Positions 1 through 8,667 of a stretch of 64,000 bases of DNA are shown here, in pieces. Origin of the DNA: Flavitalea plasmicola (GTDB lineage Bacteria > Bacteroidota > Bacteroidia > Chitinophagales > Chitinophagaceae); NCBI RefSeq assembly GCF_030546645.1, contig NZ_JAUOTO010000005.1:186001-250000 (forward strand), in the 5' to 3' direction. How positions within the stretch are numbered: position 1 is the first letter of the stretch; every line of letters starts with the position of its first letter. The notes under the pieces were generated by a model. It saw nothing but the letters and a program-made list of their open reading frames with translations, searched no databases and was not told where the DNA came from. The translations under genes and the position numbers were made by a program.

Positions 1-1
1 C

Positions 2-730
2 CATTCCCTTTTAAATTATATATTAAAGCCGCAAAAACAATATCCCGAATACAAACTTTATCTGCACGACATGGCAGGTGTTTATGTAAGAACAGGGGAG
101 AACTATTTTCCAACTTTTATCAACAGTTACCCGGGCTTTGACACCGTCTATCTGCGATCCAATTATACAACGGCCACTTTCGATGACCTCTATTGGAACC
201 AGGAAAAAAAAATTTCCTTTCTCGCCTTGAATGACAGTACCTCGCATATTATCCGAAAAGCCTGGGTTCAAAGCATTTCGAACAACTTCGGCGACTATCT
301 ATATAACAGATGGGATGGCTTTCTCTATTTTTTGCGGATCAAAAAACGAACCTGGATAGTCACACTCAACGCTGTCGTTCCTCCCAACAACTTCGGAATA
401 ACTTTTAAACCGAATTTTGTTTCCCGGGCTTTTATATGGCTTATCAAGCTCCAGTCGGGCGCGCCTTATATGCGGCCATGGTGCTGGCTTCTCCTGAATG
501 TCAGCATTTTCATTGCGGGCTTCTATATTTATAATGCCAGTATCAGGAAAATTGTTTTTGTATTAGCCTCCTCGTCATTATTGTATATGTTGTCACAGTT
601 CTTCATTTTCCAGGTGGATACTGAATTCAGGTATTTTTACTGGAACTGCCTGTCTCTTTTCATTTGTATTTTCTATTTGATAAAAGACTGGCAATTAAAG
701 AAAAACGCCTCCCTTCCTTCTTTTTTATAA
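2..730 (+). CDS. membrane protein, C-terminal part (gene truncated by the window start)
   Basis: The reading frame is open back to the first bases of the window, so the 5' end is missing and about 242 residues are seen. An ATG at 71 lies inside what reads as continuous protein and is unlikely to be the true start. The visible part has a soluble or periplasmic stretch with many aromatic residues, then three or four hydrophobic segments in the last 110 residues and a short basic tail. This matches the C-terminal end of large multi-spanning proteins such as GT39-type glycosyltransferases, but no diagnostic motif is visible and I do not assign a function. Confidence 0.6.
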   Translation, partial: HSLLNYILKPQKQYPEYKLYLHDMAGVYVRTGENYFPTFINSYPGFDTVYLRSNYTTATFDDLYWNQEKKISFLALNDSTSHIIRKAWVQSISNNFGDYLYNRWDGFLYFLRIKKRTWIVTLNAVVPPNNFGITFKPNFVSRAFIWLIKLQSGAPYMRPWCWLLLNVSIFIAGFYIYNASIRKIVFVLASSSLLYMLSQFFIFQVDTEFRYFYWNCLSLFICIFYLIKDWQLKKNASLPSFL

Positions 731-735
731 AAAAA

Positions 736-767
736 TTTGCGAAACCAATTGGGTGCGCATATATTTG
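736..767 (+). promoter_or_regulatory. Bacteroidota-type promoter of the ArsR operon
   Basis: TTTG at 736-739 is followed after exactly 20 bp by TATATTTG at 760-767, matching the known -33/-7 consensus (TTTG and TAnnTTTG) of the Bacteroidota housekeeping sigma factor. Transcription would start near 773, about 50 nt before the ArsR start codon. Confidence 0.6.
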
Positions 768-801
768 CAACCGTTCGGATGCATATTTTAACTTTCACTA
801 A

Positions 802-822
802 ATGAGATGGGAGGTTAACTAA
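802..822 (+). other. six-codon leader ORF abutting the ArsR start codon
   Basis: ATG at 802 opens a frame of six codons (MRWEVN) whose TAA at 820-822 touches the ArsR ATG at 823. The region is an imperfect direct duplication: ctaaATGAGATGGGA at 798-812 recurs as ctaaATGAGACGGGA at 819-833. It could be a coupling leader or simply a duplicated start site. Confidence 0.35.
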
Positions 823-1143
823 ATGAGACGGGACATTTTCCAGGCCATTGCAGACCCGACGAGACGGGCTATCATCGCACTTATCGCTTTGCAGGCGATG
901 ACCCCCAATGCCATTGCCGAGCATTTCGATACGACGCGTCAATCCATATCCAAGCATTTGCGCATTTTGTCGGAATGCGATCTGCTGACAAAAAAACAGG
1001 AAGGCAGGGAGATCTATTATCAACTCCAGGTTGATAAAATGAAAGAGATCGACAAGTGGCTGAACCAGTTCAGGAAGATCTGGGAAAACCGCTTCAGCCA
1101 GCTGGACACCTTATTAGCTACCATCAAAAACACTAAAAAATGA
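823..1143 (+). CDS. ArsR-family winged-helix transcriptional regulator
   Basis: This 106-residue protein has the compact winged-helix fold of the ArsR family: IADPTRRAIIALI near the N-terminus, a recognition helix around TTRQSISKHLRIL and a wing with GREIYYQL. No cysteine metal-binding motif (ELCVCDL type) is visible, so it belongs to the metal-independent subgroup usually found beside SRPBCC (AHSA1-like) genes. Its stop overlaps the start of that very gene by 4 bp (ATGA), so the two are almost surely translated together. The likely role is autoregulation of this small operon. Confidence 0.9.
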   Translation: MRRDIFQAIADPTRRAIIALIALQAMTPNAIAEHFDTTRQSISKHLRILSECDLLTKKQEGREIYYQLQVDKMKEIDKWLNQFRKIWENRFSQLDTLLATIKNTKK

Positions 1144-2108
1144 ATTCGAATTTGCTGTTTGATTTTACTGTAGACAAGGAAAAGAAAACCATCCACGTAA
1201 CGCGGGAGTTTGCGGCCAACCTTACCCTGGTCTGGGATGCCTGGACGAAGCCGGAGCTGCTGGACCTTTGGTTTGCGCCCAAGCCCTACCAAACCAGGAC
1301 GAAGTCGATGGACTTCAGGGAAGGCGGTTTCTGGCATTACGCCATGGTCTCTCCCGACAATGTCGCTCATTGGAACCGGACCGACTATAAAAAGATCGAA
1401 TACCAAAAAAGCATTTCAGCGTTGGACGCCTTCGCCGACGAGGCCGGGAATGTCAATCCCGACTTCCCCCGCTCGCAATTCACCAACGTGTTCCGCGAGG
1501 ATGCATTTACCACCACCGTCAGCATTACCATCGTCTATCAAAGTCTTTCCGATCTTGAAAAAGTGGTCCAGATGGGATTCAAGGAGGGACTTGCCATGAC
1601 GCTGAATAACCTGGAGCAATACATCGAGGCGCAATTCAAATTAAGGAGCGCCTATAAGAAGGACAATGCACCCAGGGTTTGCACTTACCTGAACTTCCCC
1701 GGCAATACGGAAGAGGCTTTCCTGTTCTACCAATCTGTATTTAAGTCGGAATTTGCGGGTGGGGGGATCCAACGGTTTGGCGATCTGCCGGCAGACGCCG
1801 ATCATCCGCCTGTTGCCGAAGCGTTGAAAAAAATGGTGCTGCACGTTGAACTTCCCATTACGGGCAATCATATTCTAATGGGAACAGATGCCCCTAAAGA
1901 AATGGGATTCACCCTGGTCCAGGGCAATAATATGCATATCAGCATCGAGCCTGAAACAAGGGAGGAAGCCACCAGACTTTTTGATCAACTATCGGTGGGC
2001 GGTAAGATCGACATGCCCATGCAGGATATGTTCTTTGGCGCCTATTTTGGTTCCTTTACTGACAAATATGGCATAAATTGGATGATCAATTTTCAAACCA
2101 AAAAATAA
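1140..2108 (+). CDS. SRPBCC (AHSA1-like) and PhnB-like VOC domain fusion protein
   Basis: Two domains are joined in 322 residues. Residues about 15-165 form an AHSA1/SRPBCC ligand-binding domain (WDAWTKPELLDLWFAP, later TVSITIVYQSLSDLEKVVQMG). Residues about 175-320 form a PhnB-type VOC domain (CTYLNFPGNTEEAFLFYQSV, GTDAPKEMG, FTDKYGINWMINF). The two halves are usually separate neighbouring genes, so this is a fusion of genomic partners. The start overlaps the ArsR stop by 4 bp. Ligand and reaction are unknown. VOC proteins of this type often lack demonstrated enzyme activity. Confidence 0.88.
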   Translation: MNSNLLFDFTVDKEKKTIHVTREFAANLTLVWDAWTKPELLDLWFAPKPYQTRTKSMDFREGGFWHYAMVSPDNVAHWNRTDYKKIEYQKSISALDAFADEAGNVNPDFPRSQFTNVFREDAFTTTVSITIVYQSLSDLEKVVQMGFKEGLAMTLNNLEQYIEAQFKLRSAYKKDNAPRVCTYLNFPGNTEEAFLFYQSVFKSEFAGGGIQRFGDLPADADHPPVAEALKKMVLHVELPITGNHILMGTDAPKEMGFTLVQGNNMHISIEPETREEATRLFDQLSVGGKIDMPMQDMFFGAYFGSFTDKYGINWMINFQTKK

Positions 2109-2114
2109 TCCTAC

Positions 2115-2516
2115 ATGAAACCCAAAACGCTCAACATTCTTTACTGGGTCTTTACCATTCTTTTTGCATTGTTGATGGTGTTCTCCGCCGTGGGCGGCAT
2201 AAAGCCCACCGCCGACGAGATCAAGATGATGCATGACGGTCTTGGCTACCCGATCTATTTTATTCAATACATCAGTATTGCCAAAGTGCTGGGAGCCATT
2301 GCTATTTTGATCCCAGGCCTCTACAGGATCAAGGAATGGGCCTATGCCGGATTGTTCTTCGACCTGGCCGGCGCCATTTATTCGGGCCTTGCCGCGTCGG
2401 GGAAATTCGATCCTATGATGCTCGTCATGCTCGTCTGGATCATTCCGGGCATTTTATCTTACTATTACTGGCATAAAAAAACGGGCTATGACGCAACAGC
2501 CCTCGGGGGCCAATAA
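2115..2516 (+). CDS. DoxX-like four-helix membrane protein
   Basis: The 133-residue protein has four hydrophobic segments (about 8-28, 48-68, 75-93, 98-116) in the usual spacing of DoxX-like proteins, with a short hydrophilic stretch (GGIKPTADEIKMMHDGLGYP) after the first. It follows the fusion gene by 6 bp and is the last gene of the ArsR operon. Its 3' end overlaps the convergent DoxX gene by 31 bp. The family's biochemical role is not settled. Confidence 0.85.
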   Translation: MKPKTLNILYWVFTILFALLMVFSAVGGIKPTADEIKMMHDGLGYPIYFIQYISIAKVLGAIAILIPGLYRIKEWAYAGLFFDLAGAIYSGLAASGKFDPMMLVMLVWIIPGILSYYYWHKKTGYDATALGGQ

Positions 2517-2911
2517 GTCCATAGTACCGCAACCAGGCAGGCAATCAGCAGAACGCTGTATTCCATGCCGTTGGCCCCGGGACCGACGACATACCAGCCA
2601 TGCGGGGCATGTTCCAGCCAGACGCCGGCGACGAGAATGACGAGATGGCCTATGCAGGCGGGCACCACCAGGCGGCGCAGGATCAGTAACACGCTGCTGG
2701 CGATCTGAATGACGATGATCGCCCAGACCCAGCCTACGCCAAAGGGAAAACCAATGGAGCTGAGGTAGCCTCCAAACCCGCGCACGCCTTCGGGGTCGAA
2801 CAGGCCGTGCACACCGTGGGCCATGAGATTCAGCGCTGTCATTACACGAACAATATCCAGGCCGCGGGAGGCATCGCCGGGGACTGCATCGAACCATTTT
2901 TGTATCATCAT
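2486..2911 (-). CDS. DoxX-family membrane protein
   Basis: The start was placed at the ATG at 2911 (MMIQKWFDAVPGD), because the longer frame upstream has no family similarity and would leave little leader. The 141 residues contain a VMTALNLMAHGVHGLFDP stretch and four membrane segments with a WVWAIIVIQIASSVLLIL core, typical of DoxX proteins. It is the last gene of an SDR, AraC, DoxX run on the minus strand, 66 bp after the AraC gene. It converges with, and overlaps by 31 bp, another DoxX-like gene from the opposite direction. The two are different subfamilies, not a recent duplication. Confidence 0.8.
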   Translation of the reverse strand: MMIQKWFDAVPGDASRGLDIVRVMTALNLMAHGVHGLFDPEGVRGFGGYLSSIGFPFGVGWVWAIIVIQIASSVLLILRRLVVPACIGHLVILVAGVWLEHAPHGWYVVGPGANGMEYSVLLIACLVAVLWTYWPPRAVAS

Positions 2912-2977
2912 AGATCTGTGTTTGCCCAAATCTATTTTCCCGGCGGGAGGAAGCATGTGCAGAAATGCTCAATTTTA

Positions 2978-3889
2978 TCAGCTGGCTGCCTTGAAGTCGA
3001 GGGGTGGCAGGCCATAGGCGGTCCTGAATGCACGGCAAAAGGCGCTGGTATTCTGAAAACCGCACATCCAGGTGATCTCGTGCACGGGCATGGAGGACTG
3101 TTGTAATAACCTGGCCGCATGGGCGAGCCGCAGCCTGATGAGATATTGATGGGGCGTGGTCCGGAATACCGCCTTGAACTGCCGCACCAGCTGGGGGACT
3201 GACATACAGGCCAGGTGGCTGATGGAGGCCAGGTCCGGCTGCTCCATAAAATTGGAATGCAACAGGTCTTTGGCGATGCACAACCGTCGGTGGATCTCAT
3301 TTCGGGTGGCTGCTTTGACGGCGCTTACCCGGCGGGCGCGTTCCGCCTCTTTTTTGTGGGTGCGGATCAAATGATGCAGCAAAAAGACCAGGCGCTCATC
3401 CACCATGTTGCTGTCATAGCCATTTTCATCCAATGCGTTTACAAGGCCCAGTAGCTTTTCCTCCAGCGAGGGGTCCGTGTCGTACAGCGTCTGGAAAAAT
3501 TCCAGTGGCTGCCCGCCTGTTTCGAACGGGGTGTCCAGCAAATTTTCCTCCCTGCACAGTGCGTCCCTCAGTACGGCGGAAGCGAATTCATTCCTGAAAA
3601 AGACGGATACCGCCCTGACCTTAACGGCGCTATCCATCCTGCAGGCATATTCCTGGTCGTCGTTCAGGATGAGGAACTGCCCTGGCCTTACCACCAGCTG
3701 ATGACGGTCTATGCCATACCATTCCTCTCCGCTGAATATGGTCTTAATGGACAGACAGCCTACGTGCCGCTGGCAATGGCTCTTGTAAGACGAGGCATTG
3801 AATATGATATTGCGCTGTTTGAACCTGCTGAAATGCAGCTGTTCGTCGAACGTGGGGTCAGTGTGATCGGGCAGCGTGGTGAAGTACAT
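2978..3889 (-). CDS. AraC-family transcriptional regulator
   Basis: The 303-residue protein has an N-terminal cupin-like sensing part with a conserved GCLSIKTIFSGEEWYGI and PGQFLILNDDQEYACRM region, and a C-terminal pair of helix-turn-helix motifs (about 205-300; LASISHLACMSVPQLVRQFKAVF, then VHEITWMCGFQNTSAFCRAF). It starts 19 bp after the SDR stop on the same strand, so the SDR, AraC and DoxX genes are likely one unit. The inducer is unknown. Confidence 0.9.
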   Translation of the reverse strand: MYFTTLPDHTDPTFDEQLHFSRFKQRNIIFNASSYKSHCQRHVGCLSIKTIFSGEEWYGIDRHQLVVRPGQFLILNDDQEYACRMDSAVKVRAVSVFFRNEFASAVLRDALCREENLLDTPFETGGQPLEFFQTLYDTDPSLEEKLLGLVNALDENGYDSNMVDERLVFLLHHLIRTHKKEAERARRVSAVKAATRNEIHRRLCIAKDLLHSNFMEQPDLASISHLACMSVPQLVRQFKAVFRTTPHQYLIRLRLAHAARLLQQSSMPVHEITWMCGFQNTSAFCRAFRTAYGLPPLDFKAAS

Positions 3890-3908
3890 GGGTCCTTATT
3901 TTATTTAA

Positions 3909-4751
3909 CTAACCATCTATTTTGGTGTCCACCGCCAGCTGCTCCCACGTCGCAAGCTCTTTCAAAAGATTTTCGCTGTGCTGTTTAATGGAACTGACCG
4001 CATCTTCGCCCAATTGCAGTCTCAACGGTGTGCTGGCGGCTGCCAGGGCCTTGTCGATGGCGGCGGCAGCTTTGAAGGGATCGCCAAATTGTGTGCCGTG
4101 CATGCTTTGGGCGAAATTCCTTATTGGCCCGACCGTATCTTTATAAGCGGAGATCTCCGGCATGAATCGCATGGCTGCGCCTGCCAGATCTGTTTTGAAC
4201 TGTCCCGGCTCTACGATCAGCACTTTTATTCCCAGGGGCGCCAGCTCGGCGGCCAATGCCTCCGAAATGCCTTCCAGCGCAAATTTTGAGGCGGAGTAGG
4301 CGCCAAATCCGGGATAGGACAGCTGCCCGCCCAGGCTGCTGATGTTGACGATGGCGCCTGACTGCTGCTGTCTGAACAGGGGAAGGAGGGCGCGGGTCAC
4401 GCTTACCGCACCGAAGAAGTTCGTTTCCATTTGTGCCCGTAATTCATTTTCAGGCGTTTCTTCCACTGCGCCCACGATACCGTACCCGGCGTTGTTGATG
4501 AGGACGTCCACCCGTCCAAACCGGCTCGTCGCCGCCGCCACTGCCCCGGCTACTTCGGTGCTGTCGTTGACATCCATCCGTAATGCTTCTACCTGGCCGG
4601 GCGCCAGCGCCTTGATACTTTCCAGCTTATCCAGCCGCCTGGCGGTGATCACTACGTTGTAACCCTGTTGAATGGCGTATTCTGCGAATGCTCTTCCAAA
4701 GCCTGTCGATGCACCTGTGATAAACCATACTTTTTTCACATTATTTCCCAT
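3909..4751 (-). CDS. short-chain dehydrogenase/reductase
   Basis: A classical SDR of 280 residues. The start is set at the ATG at 4751 (MGNNVKKVWFITGASTGFG), because longer frames run into the kinase gene upstream. Visible are the TGASTGFG cofactor motif, NNAGYG, the catalytic Ser in NISSLGG and the YSASKFALEG active-site Tyr/Lys. It belongs to the group of NADP-dependent reductases with a C-terminal extension reaching VEPGQFKTDLAG. It starts 26 bp after the stop of the large hybrid kinase and is followed by AraC and DoxX genes. The substrate cannot be told. Confidence 0.9.
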   Translation of the reverse strand: MGNNVKKVWFITGASTGFGRAFAEYAIQQGYNVVITARRLDKLESIKALAPGQVEALRMDVNDSTEVAGAVAAATSRFGRVDVLINNAGYGIVGAVEETPENELRAQMETNFFGAVSVTRALLPLFRQQQSGAIVNISSLGGQLSYPGFGAYSASKFALEGISEALAAELAPLGIKVLIVEPGQFKTDLAGAAMRFMPEISAYKDTVGPIRNFAQSMHGTQFGDPFKAAAAIDKALAAASTPLRLQLGEDAVSSIKQHSENLLKELATWEQLAVDTKIDG

Positions 4752-4777
4752 CTTGGTATTTTTTGTGAAAATAGTAA

Positions 4778-7700
4778 TTATTCCCGGTGCAACCAGACCC
4801 GCATTAAAGACAGCAACAGGTCCATATCTACCGGCTTTGAAATATAATCCGACATGCCTGCTTCCAGGCATTTTTCCCTATCGACCTTCATCGCCTTTGC
4901 GGTGAGGGCTATGATGGGCAGCTTGCCGAACTTATCCATTTTCCTGATCTCCCGGGTGGCCTCATAGCCATCCATTTCAGGCATCATTACGTCCATGAGA
5001 ATGATGTCTGTATCGGGGTGCTCATTCAGCAGGGTGATAGCTGCCCTTCCATTTTCTGCCGTAATGCATCGCAATTCATCTTCCTCCAATGCATTCGTCA
5101 ACGAGTAACTATTGCGCAGATCGTCATCAACGATCAATACTTTCCTATTCTTCAGCACTTCGTTTGATCCTTTGGGCTTTCCGGCGACCTGTTGCGTGTC
5201 GCCGGGCGGTGTGGATCCTCCGCGATGAAGAAAGAGTGCTACCTCATCCAGCAGCCGTTGTTTCGAATTAGCGGTTTTCAGGACGATGGTATCTGCCAGC
5301 TTGTTCAGGTAGGCGATCTGCTCTCTGTCCAGGTCTTTTCCGGTGTATACGATAATGGGCATTTTATCGAGACCATCGGTTGCTTTGATCTTTTCCAGCA
5401 AGTCAATGCCGCTCATATCCGGCAGGCCCAGGTCGACGATCGCGCAATCGAATTTTTCCTTTCGCATTATTTCGTATGCGTCACTCCCTCTGAATACCGG
5501 GAAGGACCGTATATCTCCGTTGCCGATGAGCTCACAGATCGCTTTGTTCTCCTGCTCGTTGTCTTCCACCACCAGCAGTTTTTTCAGCTTCCGCCGGATG
5601 AACTCCTCGATCCGGCTAAAGGCGGCCTGGATCGCTGGCTCCGAGGCTGGTTTTTTGATGAAATCAAAGGCCCCCAATGCGAGGCTTTCTTTTCTCCCGT
5701 CATATTCCGAGAATACCTGTACGGGAATATGCCTCAGGTCGGGACTGTTCTTCAACTGCCTGAGCACTTCGTAGCTGTCCTGGAGGGGGAAACACAGATC
5801 CAGCGTGATGATATGGGGCTGGTAAAACCTTGCCAGGCTTGGGCCGATGCCCGGCTGGTGGGTGAGTATACCCTTATAGTTCCTTTCTCTCAGGGAATCC
5901 AGGAGTAATTTTGCAAAAGGCTCGTCCTCTTCAATGATCAGGACGATCTTGTCATTTTCCCGGATGACGGACCTGTCATCCCCGGTGTCCGGGGCGGGAG
6001 GTAAAGAGGCTGGCTCAGACGTCATTAAAGAGGAGGCGGACGTTAGAGGAAGATAGCAGGTGAACCGGCTTCCCTTTCCTTCTTCACTTTCCAATACCAG
6101 CTCTCCGCCCAGCGCATGGGCCAGCTCCTGGCTGATGGAAAGCCCTAAGCCCGTGCCGCCATATTTCCTTTTGGTGGACCCATCCGCCTGTTGGAAAGCC
6201 TGGAAAATAATTTTCTGTTTGTCTTTCGGTATCCCGATCCCCGTGTCCGTAACGGAGAACGCTATTTGATCGCCCGGCGGGGCTACACTGATATTCAAAG
6301 TGACTTTACCGCCTTTGCCTGTAAATTTGAAGGCATTTGAAAGAAGGTTCCGGAGGATCTGTCCCAGCCGTTGTTTATCCGTATACAGGGAAGGAGAGAA
6401 GTTTTCGGTTGGTTGAATGATCGCAAAATCGATGGATCTGTTGTTGGCTATTTCAGTGAACATGGAACGAAGGTTGTCCGAGATCTCGTCGATATTTACC
6501 TGTTGCATATCCAGTTCGATCTTTCCCGCCTCTACCTTGGAGAGATCCAATATCTCGTCAATGAGATTCAGCAGGTCGGTGCCGGAATTGTGGATGTTTT
6601 GAGCGTATTCCTTTTCTTTTTCGACCGACATGGTATGCTTCTTATCCGCCAGCAGTCTGGCCAGAATGAGAATGCTGTTGAGCGGCGTTCGCAATTCATG
6701 TGACATATTGGCCAGGAACTGTGATTTGTATTGGGTGGTCAGCGCCAGCTCCCCGGCTTTTTCTTCCAGCACTTCATTCGTCTGCTGCAGTTCTTCCTGC
6801 TGGGCCTGCAGCTCTTCCGCCTGACGCTGGGTTTCCTCCAGGAGCTCTTTCAGGTGGGTCCTTGATTGCGATGAATTAAAGGCAATGGCGATATTCTCGG
6901 ACATCAGGTCCAGTAGCTGCGAATCAATGTCTGAAAATGGATGGATGGATCCTATTTCAATGACGCCCTTTACGAAGCCCTCATACAGGAAAGGGTAGAC
7001 GATGATATACTTTGGGGGAGTGTTGCCCATGCCGGAATTGATCTTCACATAGTCATCCGGCACCTCGCTGAGGAGGATCGCTTTTTTCTCCAATGCCGCC
7101 TGCCCTACCAGGCCTTCCCCGATCTTTATGATCCTTTGTTCCTGTTCCGCCTTGCTAAAGGCATAGCCGGCGACCCAATGGAGCTCATTGTTTCCTTCCC
7201 TCATGTAAACGGCACCTATTTGCGCCTTGAGGACCCGGGTGAGTTTGTTGATGATGTCCTGGGCCAGGGCTGGCACATCCTGAATGCCTCTGAGCGTATC
7301 GTTTATTTCTGAAATGCCTGTGAGCAGATGGTTCTTACCTTCCAATGCAACGGTGCGCTCTGCCACCTTTTGCTCCAGTGTCTGGGTGAGATCGTGCAAG
7401 TCCTGGTTCTTCGCCTGTATCTGGCCGAGCATGTAGTTGAAGGCATCGGTCAGCGAACCCAGTTCATCCTTGCCTCGTCTTGTAGCGCGCAGAGAGTAGT
7501 CACCCTTGTCGGAGATCACTTTAGCCGTCGCCGCCAGGGCAAGGATGGGCTTTGAAATACTTTTCTGGAGGATACTGGAAAGCAGGTATGCCAACAAGAT
7601 GCACATGGCTATCACCGAGGCAACCACGATGCCATAGAGGCGGAACCGCTCATACATGGCTCCCAGGTCGGATCTCAGATAGAAGGTGCCCAGCTGCCTG

Positions 7701-8101
7701 GACTCCTGCATAACGGGCAGAAACAATTCCAGGTTCGAACGTACAAAACGATATCCTTCGGCTCCGGGCTTATCCGGGAAAGTGTCGCCGGCGGGGCCGC
7801 CGCGGTATTGGGAAAAGAGGCCACCGTCCTTATCATACAGGCAGGCGGCTGCGATATGTGGTTCGGCTTTCAGCGCGGCTAAAATTTCCTTTGCGTCTTC
7901 ATGGTTCTCAAAGGCCAGTGCAGCTGAGCTATTGGCGGAAATTAATTTTCCTATCGTAGTGAGCTTCTCGATGGTCGTTTTCCGGAATGTGTAGTATTCA
8001 TAGACAAAAAATGTTATGCAGGTGACCAGCAGCACGACGCCGCTGACGAAAAAAATGAATCTCATCAGCTTCTTTTGTATCGGTATGTCCCTGAATGGCA
8101 T
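4778..8101 (-). CDS. CHASE8-HAMP-GAF hybrid histidine kinase with three receivers
   Basis: A 1107-residue inner-membrane kinase. In order: TM1 (about 13-33); a periplasmic CHASE8-like domain (34-150) with LISANSSAALAFENHEDAKE and IAAACLYDKDG; TM2 (156-176); HAMP (178-230); GAF (260-405); a Glu/Gln-rich coiled coil (415-450); HisKA with His468 in SHELRTP; an HATPase domain with DTGIGIP and GGTGLGLS; then receivers with Asp768, Asp890 and Asp1037. CHASE8 plus HAMP is the input of YfiN diguanylate cyclases, whose partner is YfiR, and here a YfiR gene ends 2 bp upstream. Receiver 1 is degenerate around Asp768 (DLCFPLQDS where the paralogue at 15892 has DMQLPVMDG). The natural reading is a kinase controlled by periplasmic YfiR. 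Confidence 0.92.
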   Translation of the reverse strand: MPFRDIPIQKKLMRFIFFVSGVVLLVTCITFFVYEYYTFRKTTIEKLTTIGKLISANSSAALAFENHEDAKEILAALKAEPHIAAACLYDKDGGLFSQYRGGPAGDTFPDKPGAEGYRFVRSNLELFLPVMQESRQLGTFYLRSDLGAMYERFRLYGIVVASVIAMCILLAYLLSSILQKSISKPILALAATAKVISDKGDYSLRATRRGKDELGSLTDAFNYMLGQIQAKNQDLHDLTQTLEQKVAERTVALEGKNHLLTGISEINDTLRGIQDVPALAQDIINKLTRVLKAQIGAVYMREGNNELHWVAGYAFSKAEQEQRIIKIGEGLVGQAALEKKAILLSEVPDDYVKINSGMGNTPPKYIIVYPFLYEGFVKGVIEIGSIHPFSDIDSQLLDLMSENIAIAFNSSQSRTHLKELLEETQRQAEELQAQQEELQQTNEVLEEKAGELALTTQYKSQFLANMSHELRTPLNSILILARLLADKKHTMSVEKEKEYAQNIHNSGTDLLNLIDEILDLSKVEAGKIELDMQQVNIDEISDNLRSMFTEIANNRSIDFAIIQPTENFSPSLYTDKQRLGQILRNLLSNAFKFTGKGGKVTLNISVAPPGDQIAFSVTDTGIGIPKDKQKIIFQAFQQADGSTKRKYGGTGLGLSISQELAHALGGELVLESEEGKGSRFTCYLPLTSASSLMTSEPASLPPAPDTGDDRSVIRENDKIVLIIEEDEPFAKLLLDSLRERNYKGILTHQPGIGPSLARFYQPHIITLDLCFPLQDSYEVLRQLKNSPDLRHIPVQVFSEYDGRKESLALGAFDFIKKPASEPAIQAAFSRIEEFIRRKLKKLLVVEDNEQENKAICELIGNGDIRSFPVFRGSDAYEIMRKEKFDCAIVDLGLPDMSGIDLLEKIKATDGLDKMPIIVYTGKDLDREQIAYLNKLADTIVLKTANSKQRLLDEVALFLHRGGSTPPGDTQQVAGKPKGSNEVLKNRKVLIVDDDLRNSYSLTNALEEDELRCITAENGRAAITLLNEHPDTDIILMDVMMPEMDGYEATREIRKMDKFGKLPIIALTAKAMKVDREKCLEAGMSDYISKPVDMDLLLSLMRVWLHRE

Positions 8102-8103
8102 CG

Positions 8104-8667
8104 TCAGTTGTTTTTTACAGGGGAATAAATTTCGGCCAACCTCAGCAGCTTGGAACTTATGACCAGGTTGGCTTCTTTAGAGGGCTCGAGATTGATTTTT
8201 AGCTGTATTTTGTTGTTCCTGGTAAAGAACCGGATCATCCCTCCATGTTGTAAGAAATAGGGAGCATCGCTCACCGTAAGGGTGTTGTGCCCTTTTAAGC
8301 TTTCGACGACCTGGTCCAGCCTGGTTTCCGGCAGGTTGATGTACAGGATATGGCAGGTCTTGATCTCTTCCACCGTATTGTAATGCTGAACAAGGATGGG
8401 ATGACCGTTCACCTTTTCGCCCAGCACAGTCTCTTTCAGATAGGAGCCAAAGGGGTCTTCTCCTAAAATACCGATGACCAGCGGGGCCTGCTCTGCAGGG
8501 AAAGAATGGGCAGGCCATTGGACAAACTGGCTAAAGTTGAAAAGGAAAACGGCTTTTATCTCATATTCAGGGCTGGCCGCAGATTGAGCGGACAAATGGG
8601 TCATGCTGTACGCCAGCAGCAACGAGATAGACAGAAATCGATATGCCGTGATCCTTACAACTGACAT
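8104..8667 (-). CDS. YfiR family (DUF4154) periplasmic protein
   Basis: A 187-residue protein with a signal peptide (about 1-27) and the YfiR/DUF4154 hallmark EYEIKAVFLFNFSQFVQWP at the mature N-terminus, then VIGILGEDPFG, CHILYINLPE and a C-terminal NLEPSKEANLVISSKLLRLA. In Pseudomonas and E. coli, YfiR binds the periplasmic part of the CHASE8 diguanylate cyclase YfiN and represses it. Here the start overlaps the receptor stop by 13 bp and the gene ends 2 bp before the CHASE8 kinase start, so the three are one tightly coupled operon. The partner is inferred to be the kinase. Confidence 0.88.
   Translation of the reverse strand: MSVVRITAYRFLSISLLLAYSMTHLSAQSAASPEYEIKAVFLFNFSQFVQWPAHSFPAEQAPLVIGILGEDPFGSYLKETVLGEKVNGHPILVQHYNTVEEIKTCHILYINLPETRLDQVVESLKGHNTLTVSDAPYFLQHGGMIRFFTRNNKIQLKINLEPSKEANLVISSKLLRLAEIYSPVKNN

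Noticed and set aside
2454..3281. Long minus-strand frame of 275 codons across the DoxX and AraC genes.
   Set aside because: It is a shadow frame in GC-rich DNA. The overlapping DoxX and AraC frames show clear family motifs.
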